A stretch of 36,968 nucleotides of DNA, taken from positions 1-36,968 of the forward strand of contig PHAZ01000004.1 in NCBI GenBank assembly GCA_002841825.1. The letters are read 5' to 3'. Source of the stretch: Deltaproteobacteria bacterium HGW-Deltaproteobacteria-22. GTDB taxonomy: Bacteria; Myxococcota_A; Polyangia; HGW-17. The translations under genes were made by a program, and so were the position numbers. The notes beneath the pieces were generated by a model, which was not told the origin of the DNA, ran no database searches, and saw nothing but the letters and a program-made list of their open reading frames with translations. Of this stretch, positions 16,182-24,890 are shown one piece after another (positions within the stretch are counted from its first letter, which is position 1; each line of letters begins with the position of its first letter).

Positions 16182-19100
16182 GGCGTGCCCCCCCTGAGCC
16201 GCTCCGTGGTGGTGATGGCGTAGGTCTGCCCGGCTTCGTTCACCAGCGCCGTGGAGATCATCGAGACCTCCAAGATTGTGCCGTCTTTGGCCACACGGCG
16301 CGTGAGGTACGGTTCCAGGACCTGGGCCCGGCTGAGTTGGTGCACCCGGGACAGGGCTTCCTCGCGCAGTGGTTCGGGGATGCAGTCGCGGATGTTCATC
16401 CCCAGCGCCTGGGCCTCGGAGAATCCATACATCCTCACGGCGCCCGGGTTCCAGGCCAGGACGCGGCCGCTCAGATCCTGCACCGTGATCGCGTCGCGGG
16501 AATCACGCACCACGACGGCCAGCCGGAGCAGGTCATTGGCCTTGGTCAGGGCTGTCCGCATCAGTTGCATCTCGGTGATGTCGATGAAGGTGATCACCGC
16601 GCCTTCGATGACGTTCTCCAGGGTGCGGTAGGGATGGATGCGCAGCAGGTACCCCTTGCCGTCGAGGGTCTGCACCTCCGCCTCGTAGGGAATCAATGTG
16701 TCGAGCACCTTCTGCACGTCGGGCACCAGATCGGTGTAATCGGCGAGGTTGGAGACGAGGTGGCCCACGGGCCGGCCCACGTCACCCGGGATCAGGTTCA
16801 GGATGCCGCTGGCGCTGGGCGTGAAGCGCAGGATGCGCTTGTGAAGGTCCACGAAGACGGTGGCGATACCGGTGCCGGCCATGAGGTTGGACATGCCGTT
16901 GTTGGCCCGCGACAGGTCGGTGACCTTGTTCTGCAGCTCGGCGTTGATCGTGGACATCTCCTCGTTGACCGACTGCATCTCCTCCTTGGACGTCTCCAGC
17001 TCCTCGTTGGTGGACTGCATCTCCTCGTTGACCGACTGCAATTCCTCGTTGGAGGACTTGAGCTCCTCGTTGGAGGTCTCCAGCTCCTCGATGGCGGACT
17101 GGAGATACTCTTCCTTGAGCCTGAGTTCCTTCGTGAGCATGGCCAGTTGCGACTCGATTTTCTTCGACATTTCCGGCGCCGGCGTCGCTGTCCCGAGATC
17201 CACGGGATCCGTCTCAGGCGCCTCCTCCAGGACCACCAGAAACAGTTGGTGCTCGCTCCCCTCCCCTTCGACCGCATCGGGATGGCCCGGCCCCCCGGGA
17301 CGGCCCGGCACCGGCAGGATGGTCAGGTTCACCCGGGTGAAGTGCGCGTTGGTCCTGACGTCCAGACCGTCGCGGCGGACGATCTCCAGGGTCTTGCCCG
17401 CTTCGTGAAGGGCCGCGGACAGTTCAAGCCGCAGGCCTTCCCGGGCCATCCTGACGATGTTGCTGATGCCCGCCACACCCGGGGGTGGTTCGAGGTACAG
17501 ACCCAGTCGGCCGTGCAGGTAGAGGATGTCCCCCGAGTTGTCGACGAGGGCACCGGCCGGCGCGAACTGCAGCAGCAGCGCCTGCTCGGTCAGTTCGCGC
17601 AGCGGCAGCGTCCCGACGGCGGCCTTCCTCCCGGCCTGGCGCGGCGGCGACGACGACAAAGCCGTCACCGGCGGCTGCAGTCGGCTGTGCAGCGCACGTT
17701 TCTCCCCGTGCAACTGATCCCCGCACTGGTAGAGCTTGGCCTTGCGGTCAAGCACGGTGAACAGATCGTCGAACTCACCGATGGTCTCCGAGGTGCCCAG
17801 AAAAAGGAAACCGCCCGGACGAAGCGCGAAGCGGAACATCGGTATCAGGCGCTTCTGCAGGTCGCCGCCGAGGTAGATCAGCAGGTTGCGGCAGGAGATG
17901 AGATCGAGCCGGGAAAAGGGAGGATCCTTGATCACGTCCTGCTCGGAAAAGATCAGCATGTCGCGGATGCCCTTGCGGATGCGGAACATGCCGCCGTCGC
18001 CCTCGGCCGTGAAAAAGCGGGACAGCCGGTCGGGTGTCAGGTCTGCTGCAATGCTGGCCGGGTAGAGGCCGGCCCTGGCCGTGGCGATGGCCGCGCTGTC
18101 GATGTCGGTGGCGAAGACCTGGACCTTGAAGGTTCGTTTCATTACCTCCTGCCGCTCGGCGAGCAGGATGGCCAGGGAATACGCCTCCTCGCCGGTGGAG
18201 CAGCCCGGAGACCAGACGCGGATCACCGCTTCATCGCTCTTGCCGTCAAAGAGCCGGGGGATGACCAGTTCTTCCAGGGTCCCGAACACCTCGGGATCGC
18301 GGAAAAAGCTGGTCACGCCGATGAGGAGATCGCGGAAGAGCGCTTCAACCTCGGCAGTTGTCTGTTGCAGGAACCTCATATAATCGGTCATCGCTTCTAT
18401 CTGCAGCACCGCCATGCGCCGCCCGATGCGGCGATGGATGGTGCTGGGCTTGTACTGGGAAAAGTCATGACCAGTCTGGTTGCGCAACAGCACGAAGATC
18501 TTCTTGAGCGCGTTCTCGTTGGCGATCACCGGAACGGGCTCCCGCAGGGACCTGCCCAGGGCGTGGGCAATATAGGATATGAGATGGGCCGGCATCTCTG
18601 ACGGCGGAAGTTCGTAATCCACAAGGCCCGTGGCCAGCGCGCTTCGCGGCATGCTGTCATACTCGGTGGAGGAGGGGCTCTGGACCATGACCATGCCGCC
18701 TTCGCCCTTGATCGCACGTACCCCCAGGGTGCCGTCGCTGCCGGACCCGGAGAGCACGATGGCGATGGCCCGGTCGCGCAGATCCTGTGCCAGTGACCGG
18801 AAAAAGAAATCGATGGGCAGGCGTTGGCCGCGCGGAGCCGAAGGCTGGAGCAAATGCAGCTCACCGTTCAGGAACGCCATGTCGTGGCCCGGCGGAATGA
18901 TATAGACGCAGTCGGGCCGGACCACCATCTGGTCTTCGACTTCGAAGACCGGCATGCGGGTGCATCGCTGGATCAGTTCCGTGAGGATGCTCTTGTGGTC
19001 CGGGGCCAGGTGTTGCACGAGGACAAAGGCCATGCCAGGACCGGTGTCCAGAGGATGGCTGTCGTCGCCGGCGTCGGAAATGACCGGAGGCATGCCCGAG

Positions 19101-19240
19101 AAGAACGCCTCGAACGCAGCCAGGCCGCCGGCAGAGGCGCCGATGCCGACCACGGGAAAGGCCGGCTCGCTGGAAGCGGGCGCTTTGACGACCGGTGTGT
19201 CGTCCACTGGTTGGGTTGGGGTTTTCTTCTTTCTTGTCAT
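16178..19240 (-). CDS. CheB-CheR-PAS fusion protein
   Basis: The 1020-aa soluble protein combines a CheB methylesterase domain (about 28-215; triad Ser36 in GIGASAGGL, His77 in VQHLAP, Asp169 in SGSGSDGT) without the CheB receiver domain. It continues with a CheR methyltransferase (about 240-510; VTSFFRDP, SAM-binding WSPGCSTGEEAYSLA, ISCRNLLIYL). A coiled coil rich in Asn-Glu-Glu repeats spans about 692-775. Two PAS domains follow (about 780-890 and 900-1010). Such fusions are known from myxobacteria and rhizobia and often pair with hybrid kinases, as here. No MCP gene is in the window, so its methylation target is unknown. The ATG at 19240 has GGAG 7 nt upstream; the TTG at 19255 is less likely. 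It is coupled to the downstream kinase. Confidence 0.95.
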   Translation of the reverse strand: MTRKKKTPTQPVDDTPVVKAPASSEPAFPVVGIGASAGGLAAFEAFFSGMPPVISDAGDDSHPLDTGPGMAFVLVQHLAPDHKSILTELIQRCTRMPVFEVEDQMVVRPDCVYIIPPGHDMAFLNGELHLLQPSAPRGQRLPIDFFFRSLAQDLRDRAIAIVLSGSGSDGTLGVRAIKGEGGMVMVQSPSSTEYDSMPRSALATGLVDYELPPSEMPAHLISYIAHALGRSLREPVPVIANENALKKIFVLLRNQTGHDFSQYKPSTIHRRIGRRMAVLQIEAMTDYMRFLQQTTAEVEALFRDLLIGVTSFFRDPEVFGTLEELVIPRLFDGKSDEAVIRVWSPGCSTGEEAYSLAILLAERQEVMKRTFKVQVFATDIDSAAIATARAGLYPASIAADLTPDRLSRFFTAEGDGGMFRIRKGIRDMLIFSEQDVIKDPPFSRLDLISCRNLLIYLGGDLQKRLIPMFRFALRPGGFLFLGTSETIGEFDDLFTVLDRKAKLYQCGDQLHGEKRALHSRLQPPVTALSSSPPRQAGRKAAVGTLPLRELTEQALLLQFAPAGALVDNSGDILYLHGRLGLYLEPPPGVAGISNIVRMAREGLRLELSAALHEAGKTLEIVRRDGLDVRTNAHFTRVNLTILPVPGRPGGPGHPDAVEGEGSEHQLFLVVLEEAPETDPVDLGTATPAPEMSKKIESQLAMLTKELRLKEEYLQSAIEELETSNEELKSSNEELQSVNEEMQSTNEELETSKEEMQSVNEEMSTINAELQNKVTDLSRANNGMSNLMAGTGIATVFVDLHKRILRFTPSASGILNLIPGDVGRPVGHLVSNLADYTDLVPDVQKVLDTLIPYEAEVQTLDGKGYLLRIHPYRTLENVIEGAVITFIDITEMQLMRTALTKANDLLRLAVVVRDSRDAITVQDLSGRVLAWNPGAVRMYGFSEAQALGMNIRDCIPEPLREEALSRVHQLSRAQVLEPYLTRRVAKDGTILEVSMISTALVNEAGQTYAITTTERLRGGTP

Positions 19241-19655
19241 GAAAATACTCCGCAAATCTCCAAAAAACCACCCACGAACTCAACCTACAATATATTTACA
19301 CCAGGAACATTGCCGGATGCGATGAAAGTGATGGGGAACTTTCATGCAAGAAGTGGAAAATACATCCCAGTGTCCCCCTGGCAATTGCCGATGTCAACGG
19401 TTGTTTTTTAGCTCGATATCTTCACAATGATCAAACGAGAAATCATTTATGAACATGTCTCCCGGTGTGTACTGGGTCGCAGGGAAAATCCCCTCTTTTC
19501 TTTGAAATTCAGTGGATTATTCGGGCTTGTGATTTCAGGGACGAAAAACCCGCGCCAATCAAGCACTTTCCACCCTGTGAAAGTACCATTTTCCCGACCT
19601 TCACGTCAATCGGCTTTTCTCAGTGCGATTTCTTCGCTCTAAGATAAAGTGCGTC
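19241..19655. other. 415-bp non-coding border region
   Basis: No credible gene is seen here. It must hold the promoter of the CheB-CheR/kinase operon (AT-rich stretch near 19285-19300) and the 3' end of the ankyrin transcript. Base composition drops sharply in GC relative to the left side. The att-like repeat copy 1 lies at 19566-19638. This is the left edge of the accessory region. Confidence 0.6.
19566..19638. repeat. Att-like site, copy 1 (hairpin plus 41-bp block)
   Basis: A hairpin CTTTC-N8-GAAAG at 19566-19583 is followed after 14 nt by a 41-bp block (19598-19638) starting CCTTCACGTCAATCGG. The block is identical at 35 of 41 positions, without gaps, to the block at 25920-25960 that covers the 3' end of the integrase gene. 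That second block is also preceded by a hairpin at exactly 14 nt. It lies 17 bp beyond the ankyrin gene's stop codon. It may be an attachment site or a remnant of a related integrase tail. Confidence 0.6.
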
Positions 19656-21581
19656 CTATTTCCGATGCAGGTGTGTGGCGAGCGCGGCGCGGATCTGCGG
19701 GTACTCGAACACGCGGTACCCGGCGATGGCGTCGAGGGACTTTTGCACGATGACGTCGTACTTTTCGTCCTTCATATGCGACAGCAGCAACATCACCATC
19801 GCCAGATGCCCTTCCCGGGCAGCGGTGAACAGCGGGTGATGCACCTGCTCGTATTTCCATCGCGTTCGTATACGGTTCTTCGAATCCGCGAAGAGTACTG
19901 GATTTTCGTCACAGTCTGATTCACCGACGAAGGCCTTGAGCACGTCCGCCTCGTCCTCGATCACCCACTCGTGCGCAAGCTGGGCACCGGCGGCCAGCAG
20001 CATCCGCGCGATGTCGAGGTAGTCGTACTTGGCTGCGTAGCTGAGGGCGCTCAAACCGCCGTTTCCGGCGTTCACCTCGGCCCCGTGCTTCAGCAGAAAC
20101 GCCACCGCCTCCTTGCGCCCGTACTCTGCAGCGAACATCAGCGGCGTCTTGTACGGGTAGAAGACATGCACCTGCTCATAGTTCTTCTCGATGGTGGAGA
20201 AGTCGACCGGCGCCGGGGCTTTGCGCGCTTCGACCAATCCGAAAAAATCTGGCATTTTTCCAAGGTACTGATTCCGAATGGAAGCCCCATCACAATACAA
20301 ATACGGGCTATGCTCGTTGCCGAGGGTGTCCTTGATTTTCAACAATTCCTGAAAGCCGCAACAGTCCTCCTTGGGAACTCCCAGAGGGGTATCCTCCCAG
20401 TCGACATCGATGCAAACGGTCGCATTCGTCATGGATATGGAGTGGTAATATTCCCCTTCGGAGAAGACATTGGCAGATAATCCTATCTTCAAGAGTAAAT
20501 CAAGGACGACCACATTTCCCGTACGAGAAGCCATCGAAACCATCGTCGGAACCGGTGTGACCTGGTTGTCCAGAAGTATTTGTACGACATCCGCATTTCC
20601 AAAAAGGACAGCTTTGGTAATGGGCCACTCGAAATACTCACTTGTAGTAGGCTTGCTAAAAGCCCAATCATCGCCACTCTTCACGTTGTAGCTCGTCACC
20701 TGTTTTCGTAGCCAATGCGTGGAATTCAGGATGGCGGCGATGTCATTGAGTCTTTGACCTGTGATGTTTTCGATAAACTCATAACCCCGCGTACGGTCGA
20801 TTGAATACGAGCTTGGGTCATTTCGAATAATTCCCTCCAAAATTAAATTGTATTCCGGATAATGCTTTGCGAACAGTTTTGCCTTGGGTTTTATCCCGGT
20901 TCCACGAAAACAATCCGCAGGTTTCCCAAAGTTGAGCACGGCATGAAAAGGATTCAGCGGATCGATCATGGCGATTCGACATTTTTGGTATTCGATCAAC
21001 TTGCCATGGAAATGTTCCGAAGAGTTGATTAATTTCTGCCACAACCCATGGTCCGGAACCGTCTGAACACAGGATTCGGCCCGAACGCGGCTGGGAATGC
21101 GCAGATGGGAATGGGCCCATTTCGCCTGGACGACGGACAAGCGCTGATACAGGAGGTTCGAGCCCCAATCCCAGGCTCCCTGTTTTTTCGGGAACAACAT
21201 CCATTTCGGCCAGAGTGCAAGTTCGTTGTATTCCATCCTTTCCACTTTTCGGGCCAGTTCCATTTCGAGCCGGACAGGAAAAGCATCCACATGCGAGGGC
21301 AAGTCATATGCGGTCGGGTCCATGAACCACTTGATAAACCCAGGAAGGATGAACCCGCCCCATGCCTGCTTGAAGATGTATTCTTGCAGGTTCATGACCA
21401 CCTGGTTCTTCTGCAGGAACTCAGCGAGCTTCTGCCAGTCGTGGGAACCGTCGCTTCGATTCCAGTGGGAAAACGGAACCGCCGTTTTTCCAGTTCGGGC
21501 GCCGGTGGAGGCGAAGCAACCGAAGAGCTGGGAAGAAAACCCAACCGCTAGAACGAGGGAAAGGAGACTCAGTTTTTTCAT
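19656..21581 (-). CDS. Ankyrin-repeat lipoprotein
   Basis: The 641-aa product has a lipoprotein-type signal (LLSLVLAVGFSSQLFGC). Residues about 30-320 show no known motif and hold many aromatic residues. Ankyrin-like repeats follow: about 330-390 (WPITKAVLFGNADVVQILLD and GNVVVLDLLLKIG), about 490-560 (PLMFAAEYGRKEAVAFLLKH, SALSYAAKYDYLDIARMLLA) and about 600-630 (PLFTAAREGHLAMVMLLL). Ankyrin repeats bind other proteins. It follows the subtilase gene by 9 bp in the same direction, so a partner or inhibitor of that protease is a reasonable inference, not shown. GC is lower than in the left half of the window. Confidence 0.85.
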   Translation of the reverse strand: MKKLSLLSLVLAVGFSSQLFGCFASTGARTGKTAVPFSHWNRSDGSHDWQKLAEFLQKNQVVMNLQEYIFKQAWGGFILPGFIKWFMDPTAYDLPSHVDAFPVRLEMELARKVERMEYNELALWPKWMLFPKKQGAWDWGSNLLYQRLSVVQAKWAHSHLRIPSRVRAESCVQTVPDHGLWQKLINSSEHFHGKLIEYQKCRIAMIDPLNPFHAVLNFGKPADCFRGTGIKPKAKLFAKHYPEYNLILEGIIRNDPSSYSIDRTRGYEFIENITGQRLNDIAAILNSTHWLRKQVTSYNVKSGDDWAFSKPTTSEYFEWPITKAVLFGNADVVQILLDNQVTPVPTMVSMASRTGNVVVLDLLLKIGLSANVFSEGEYYHSISMTNATVCIDVDWEDTPLGVPKEDCCGFQELLKIKDTLGNEHSPYLYCDGASIRNQYLGKMPDFFGLVEARKAPAPVDFSTIEKNYEQVHVFYPYKTPLMFAAEYGRKEAVAFLLKHGAEVNAGNGGLSALSYAAKYDYLDIARMLLAAGAQLAHEWVIEDEADVLKAFVGESDCDENPVLFADSKNRIRTRWKYEQVHHPLFTAAREGHLAMVMLLLSHMKDEKYDVIVQKSLDAIAGYRVFEYPQIRAALATHLHRK

Positions 21582-21590
21582 TGCATTTTC

Positions 21591-23816
21591 CTACTGCAAT
21601 CCATGAAAACAATAGGTTTCCAACGTGTTGTACAATTGCTGCATGGGTATCCCGTTCTCCGATTCCCCCAGCATGAACGAGGTCAAGATGTAACCGTCGA
21701 ACTCATGGTTAGTCGGCTCTGGTGTCGGATCGCCGGGATTCTCGGGTGGTCTCACCATCTCCAGCATACCCGACACGAGGACCTCCATCTCCACGCTGAG
21801 CGGATTTCCGGATGGGTCCCGCTGGGTAATCAAACAGGAGGGGAAGGTCATCGCAGAGGTCTCTAGCGCGACTCCCGTGTAATGAATTCCATCCTTGGTC
21901 GCGTCAAATAGCATGGACGGGCCGGTGCCATCCTCAGAGTTGAACACGGGGAAAGGGGTTCCGATCTGCATCGAACAATTCAGAGAACCTGCCACTTCCG
22001 GAATGCAACTTCCACCGAACGAAATACTCATATCCTGGGCGATCAACTGAAAGTTCCAGTCATCCGGGCGGACGAATCCATACGTCCAATGTATGATGCC
22101 CTCGCCCTCCGTATCAAGGCTCGATGAGAATGCATACATATCGAACCCATTGACGTCCAGAAGGCTCCAGCCGCAGATGCGATGAAGGATGAGTCTTGGG
22201 TCATCGGTCACTTCATCTCGGTTTCTGTCCACGATCGCAGAGATATCTGACAATGATGGTTCACGAAGCAGGAGCGCCTTGGCAACTGCATCAAAAAGAA
22301 TAATACCTCGACCCAGGTCTCCCTCTGGGAGTGAAACCGGCAGTCCTGCGGTGGGAACGATGATGTCCTCGATGATTTCTTTCGGCGTGAGATCCGGCGC
22401 GACTGCACGGATCATTGCTACCTGAGCGGTCACAATCGGCGCGGCAAAGGACGTACCTGCTTCAGATGTCGTCACGGGCAATCCATCGGGCGATTGGGCA
22501 TTGAGAACCGGTGGCGCTGCGGGGGCATAGACCATCACAATTCCTGATGTAGTTCCGGTGATATAGTTTGAGCCAGACCAGATTTTGAAAAGTCCATTTT
22601 CATCTTGGGGAACAGCATATGCCCCGACATGAATGACGTTGTTCTGAGAGGAAGGAATTCCGTATGGAAACAGCAAGTCGTTATATTTTTGATAGTTAAT
22701 AATTACATCAAGTGGCTGACCGTCATTTCCTGCTGCCAAGACGAAAAGCACATCTGAATGGCGCTCAAAAATACCTTTAATTTTTGTTTTAATAAGAATA
22801 GAGTCTTTCTTGGCTTTTCTTGCGCATTCTTTATAACTTTCTGAATCGGGTAAGGGGTAAATGTCTACAGGACATTCAGTAACATCTAAATAATGCTGAG
22901 CGCTCTTCAGACTAATAGCCATACTAATATTTACAACACTTGCTTGCTTGAGGAATTTATCATTTAGGGAGTAGAAAAACTGCAACAAATCGCTTCTGAA
23001 TGGGCCAGTGTTTCCCTGACTTTTCGTTAACGCGGGAGCCACGTCAACAATAAAATCGGTGGACAACGTCCTCTTCAGAAGGCCGCTGACGCCGCCGTCA
23101 TCATCGTCGGCTGCCAGAATTCCCAGGACTTTGGCGCCGTGGCCATATCCGGGTTGTCCGCAGAACTGCGCGTCCTGCTGCTTCGCTGCTTCGCCATTGA
23201 CCCCGACGACCTGCAACCCGTTGGCGATGTCGTCGAATTGACTCTGCAAGTAACCCAGGCAGAACTGGCCATCCATCACGAGGATGTTCACTGGAGACAG
23301 GGAGATAAATTGCTTGATCTTGTCGAACAAAATTACCGTGGAATAGTAATTGATTGAATCCAGCGCGAGACGAAAGGCGTCTTTCAATTTATCGAGATCC
23401 CCTTCGGCGCGACACAAACCTCCGTCGCTGGATTTCTGAACGCTCCCCTGAAGATCGAGGAGGAAATTGTGCGCTGCGAATTCCACCTCGATGCGTTGTT
23501 CAGCCGACTCCATGAACGCCTCCAGTTCGGCCGGTGTCTGGCAATCGCATTGCAGTTGCCAGATGCCCATGTCCGGGATCTGTCCGACGAGTTCTACACC
23601 CCACTCGGCGGCCAGTTGTCGCATGCGGTCCGCTCGGGGATGCGGCTCGTTCGTGAACACCAGAAACTGGTTGACCGGAAATCCGAGCGCTTCCCCGTTT
23701 TCATCCACGCATTTGTCCATATCGACCGGAGCGAGGATGGTCTCTTCGGTGGTTTTCCCGGCAGGCTTGCTACAAGCCATGAATACCCAGACTATAAGCA
23801 CAATATATTTTTTCAT
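21591..23816 (-). CDS. Subtilisin-like (S8) serine protease, lipoprotein
   Basis: The 741-aa product starts with a lipoprotein signal (MKKYIVLIVWVFMAC, lipid Cys at 15). Residues about 48-118 look like a propeptide with the usual ferredoxin-like pattern. The S8 catalytic domain holds Asp182 (NILVMDGQF), His226 (GYGHGAKVLGILA), oxyanion Asn364 (LAAGNDG) and Ser456 (EAGTSFAAPIV), so it should be active. A C-terminal domain of about 190 residues is unrecognised. The ATG at 23816 has AAGGAG 6 nt upstream; the longer frame to 23858 adds residues in front of the signal peptide and is rejected. It is followed 9 bp later by the ankyrin lipoprotein gene. A TTGACA box lies about 60 bp upstream. Confidence 0.92.
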   Translation of the reverse strand: MKKYIVLIVWVFMACSKPAGKTTEETILAPVDMDKCVDENGEALGFPVNQFLVFTNEPHPRADRMRQLAAEWGVELVGQIPDMGIWQLQCDCQTPAELEAFMESAEQRIEVEFAAHNFLLDLQGSVQKSSDGGLCRAEGDLDKLKDAFRLALDSINYYSTVILFDKIKQFISLSPVNILVMDGQFCLGYLQSQFDDIANGLQVVGVNGEAAKQQDAQFCGQPGYGHGAKVLGILAADDDDGGVSGLLKRTLSTDFIVDVAPALTKSQGNTGPFRSDLLQFFYSLNDKFLKQASVVNISMAISLKSAQHYLDVTECPVDIYPLPDSESYKECARKAKKDSILIKTKIKGIFERHSDVLFVLAAGNDGQPLDVIINYQKYNDLLFPYGIPSSQNNVIHVGAYAVPQDENGLFKIWSGSNYITGTTSGIVMVYAPAAPPVLNAQSPDGLPVTTSEAGTSFAAPIVTAQVAMIRAVAPDLTPKEIIEDIIVPTAGLPVSLPEGDLGRGIILFDAVAKALLLREPSLSDISAIVDRNRDEVTDDPRLILHRICGWSLLDVNGFDMYAFSSSLDTEGEGIIHWTYGFVRPDDWNFQLIAQDMSISFGGSCIPEVAGSLNCSMQIGTPFPVFNSEDGTGPSMLFDATKDGIHYTGVALETSAMTFPSCLITQRDPSGNPLSVEMEVLVSGMLEMVRPPENPGDPTPEPTNHEFDGYILTSFMLGESENGIPMQQLYNTLETYCFHGLQ

Positions 23817-23854
23817 CAAAGACTCCTTCGCGTCCGGCGGGATGGAATTGATTT

Positions 23855-23882
23855 TCACTAACTGACCTTCACTGTCAAGGTA
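23855..23882 (-). promoter_or_regulatory. Possible sigma70 promoter of the subtilase/ankyrin operon
   Basis: On the minus strand a perfect -35 box TTGACA (about 23877-23872) is followed after 16 bp by GAAAAT, which matches four of six -10 positions. Transcription would start roughly 30-35 bp before the ATG at 23816. The -10 box is weak, so the call is tentative. Confidence 0.4.
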
Positions 23883-24021
23883 TTCTTAGCGATTGCGACT
23901 TTGGTATGCTGCGCGTGAACACCCGGCTTGAGCCGGAAGGCACGCGCACTCGAAGTTCCAAGGCTCCGCACGCACCGACACGAACCGACAGGACCATCAC
24001 CTTTTTACCCTGAATGGGAAC

Positions 24022-24050
24022 TTGCCATTGATTGCCGTAACGGATACTAT
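24022..24050 (+). promoter_or_regulatory. Predicted sigma70 promoter of abiE
   Basis: TTGCCA at 24022-24027 and TACTAT at 24045-24050 are separated by exactly 17 bp, a good housekeeping-type promoter. The start of transcription would fall near 24057, about 27 bp before the abiEi ATG. Confidence 0.6.
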
Positions 24051-24061
24051 GCTTATCCGTT
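24039..24061. promoter_or_regulatory. Palindromic operator over the abiE -10 box
   Basis: A perfect 8-bp inverted repeat, AACGGATA (24039-24046) and TATCCGTT (24054-24061), separated by 7 bp, covers the predicted -10 box and start site. AbiEi antitoxins of studied systems repress their own operon by binding inverted repeats in the promoter, so this is the likely binding site. An outer pair CTTGCC (24021-24026) and GGCAAG (24074-24079) flanks it. Confidence 0.6.
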
Positions 24062-24083
24062 GGAGGCGGAAACGGCAAGAACG

Positions 24084-24890
24084 ATGAAACCGATCGACTA
24101 CTTCGCATCCCATCCAGTCTTTCGCCTGGAGGACTTCGCCGCCGCGCATCAGGCAGGCGACCGGCTCCAGCCGAGCTCCAGTCTGGCGATCGTGAAAAAG
24201 CACGTCCAGGCGGGGAACCTGCTGCGCGTCCGTCGAGGCGTTTACGCGGTCGTCCCGCGCGGGCAGACGCCCGACAGCCTGGTCGTCGATCCCTACGTCC
24301 TGGCCACCCACTCCACGCCTGATGCCGTGGTCGCCTACCACGGCGCTCTGCAATTCCACGGCAAGGCGCACTCCCTTACCCGGCGAGTGCCGTTTCTCAC
24401 TGCGACCACGGCGAGGGCCTTTGCCTTTCGGGGGACGGAGCTCGTCCCCGTCCCCATTCCGCCGCCCCTGCGCGCGCTCTCCGATCTGGGCGGTGGCGTG
24501 GTCTTGAAGACGCGGGATGGTTCCTCCGTCAGGGTGACGACCCTGGAGCGCACCCTCGTCGATGTGCTCGACGTGCCCCGGCACGGTGGCGGCTGGGAGG
24601 AGATCTGGCGTTCACTCGAGTCGGTCGAGTTCTTCGACTTGGACGCGGTCATCGAGTACGCGTTCAAGCTGTCCTCGGCCGTGACCGTGGCCAAGGTCGG
24701 GTTTTACCTCGAACAACATCGGGAGGAGTTGATGGTCGAGGACCACCATCTGGAGCGTCTGCGCGCGCGCGCTCCCAGACGCCCGATGTACCTGGAGCGC
24801 GGCAAGCGCGAACCGGGCAAGCTCCTTTCGGGCTGGAACCTCGTGGTTCCTCAGCGCGTCCTTGACCGCAGTTGGGCAGAGGTCACATGA
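24084..24890 (+). CDS. abiEi: AbiEi-type antitoxin / transcriptional regulator
   Basis: The 268-aa product has the AbiEi layout: an N-terminal winged-helix-like part (residues about 1-60, ending 'GNLLRVRRGVYAVVP') and a larger C-terminal domain with 'TLERTLVDVLDVPRHGGGWEEIWRSL', the conserved block of type IV AbiEi proteins. AbiEi proteins counter the AbiEii toxin and autorepress the operon. The ATG at 24084 fits the family N-terminus; the frame open from 23928 crosses the promoter and is rejected. Its stop overlaps the abiEii start (ATGA), so the genes are translationally coupled. GC is high, unlike the neighbouring protease module. Confidence 0.9.
   Translation: MKPIDYFASHPVFRLEDFAAAHQAGDRLQPSSSLAIVKKHVQAGNLLRVRRGVYAVVPRGQTPDSLVVDPYVLATHSTPDAVVAYHGALQFHGKAHSLTRRVPFLTATTARAFAFRGTELVPVPIPPPLRALSDLGGGVVLKTRDGSSVRVTTLERTLVDVLDVPRHGGGWEEIWRSLESVEFFDLDAVIEYAFKLSSAVTVAKVGFYLEQHREELMVEDHHLERLRARAPRRPMYLERGKREPGKLLSGWNLVVPQRVLDRSWAEVT

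Noticed and set aside
16154-18601. 815-codon plus-strand frame opposite the CheB-CheR gene
   Set aside because: Shadow of the coding strand; its 'LLVGGLHLLVDRLQ' repeats are the antisense of the coiled-coil repeats.
23866-23905. Third possible copy of the att-like block between the subtilase and abiE genes
   Set aside because: It shares GACCTTCAC and GTCAA with copy 1, but needs gaps, has no hairpin at -14, and the match largely coincides with the TTGACA promoter box of the subtilase gene.
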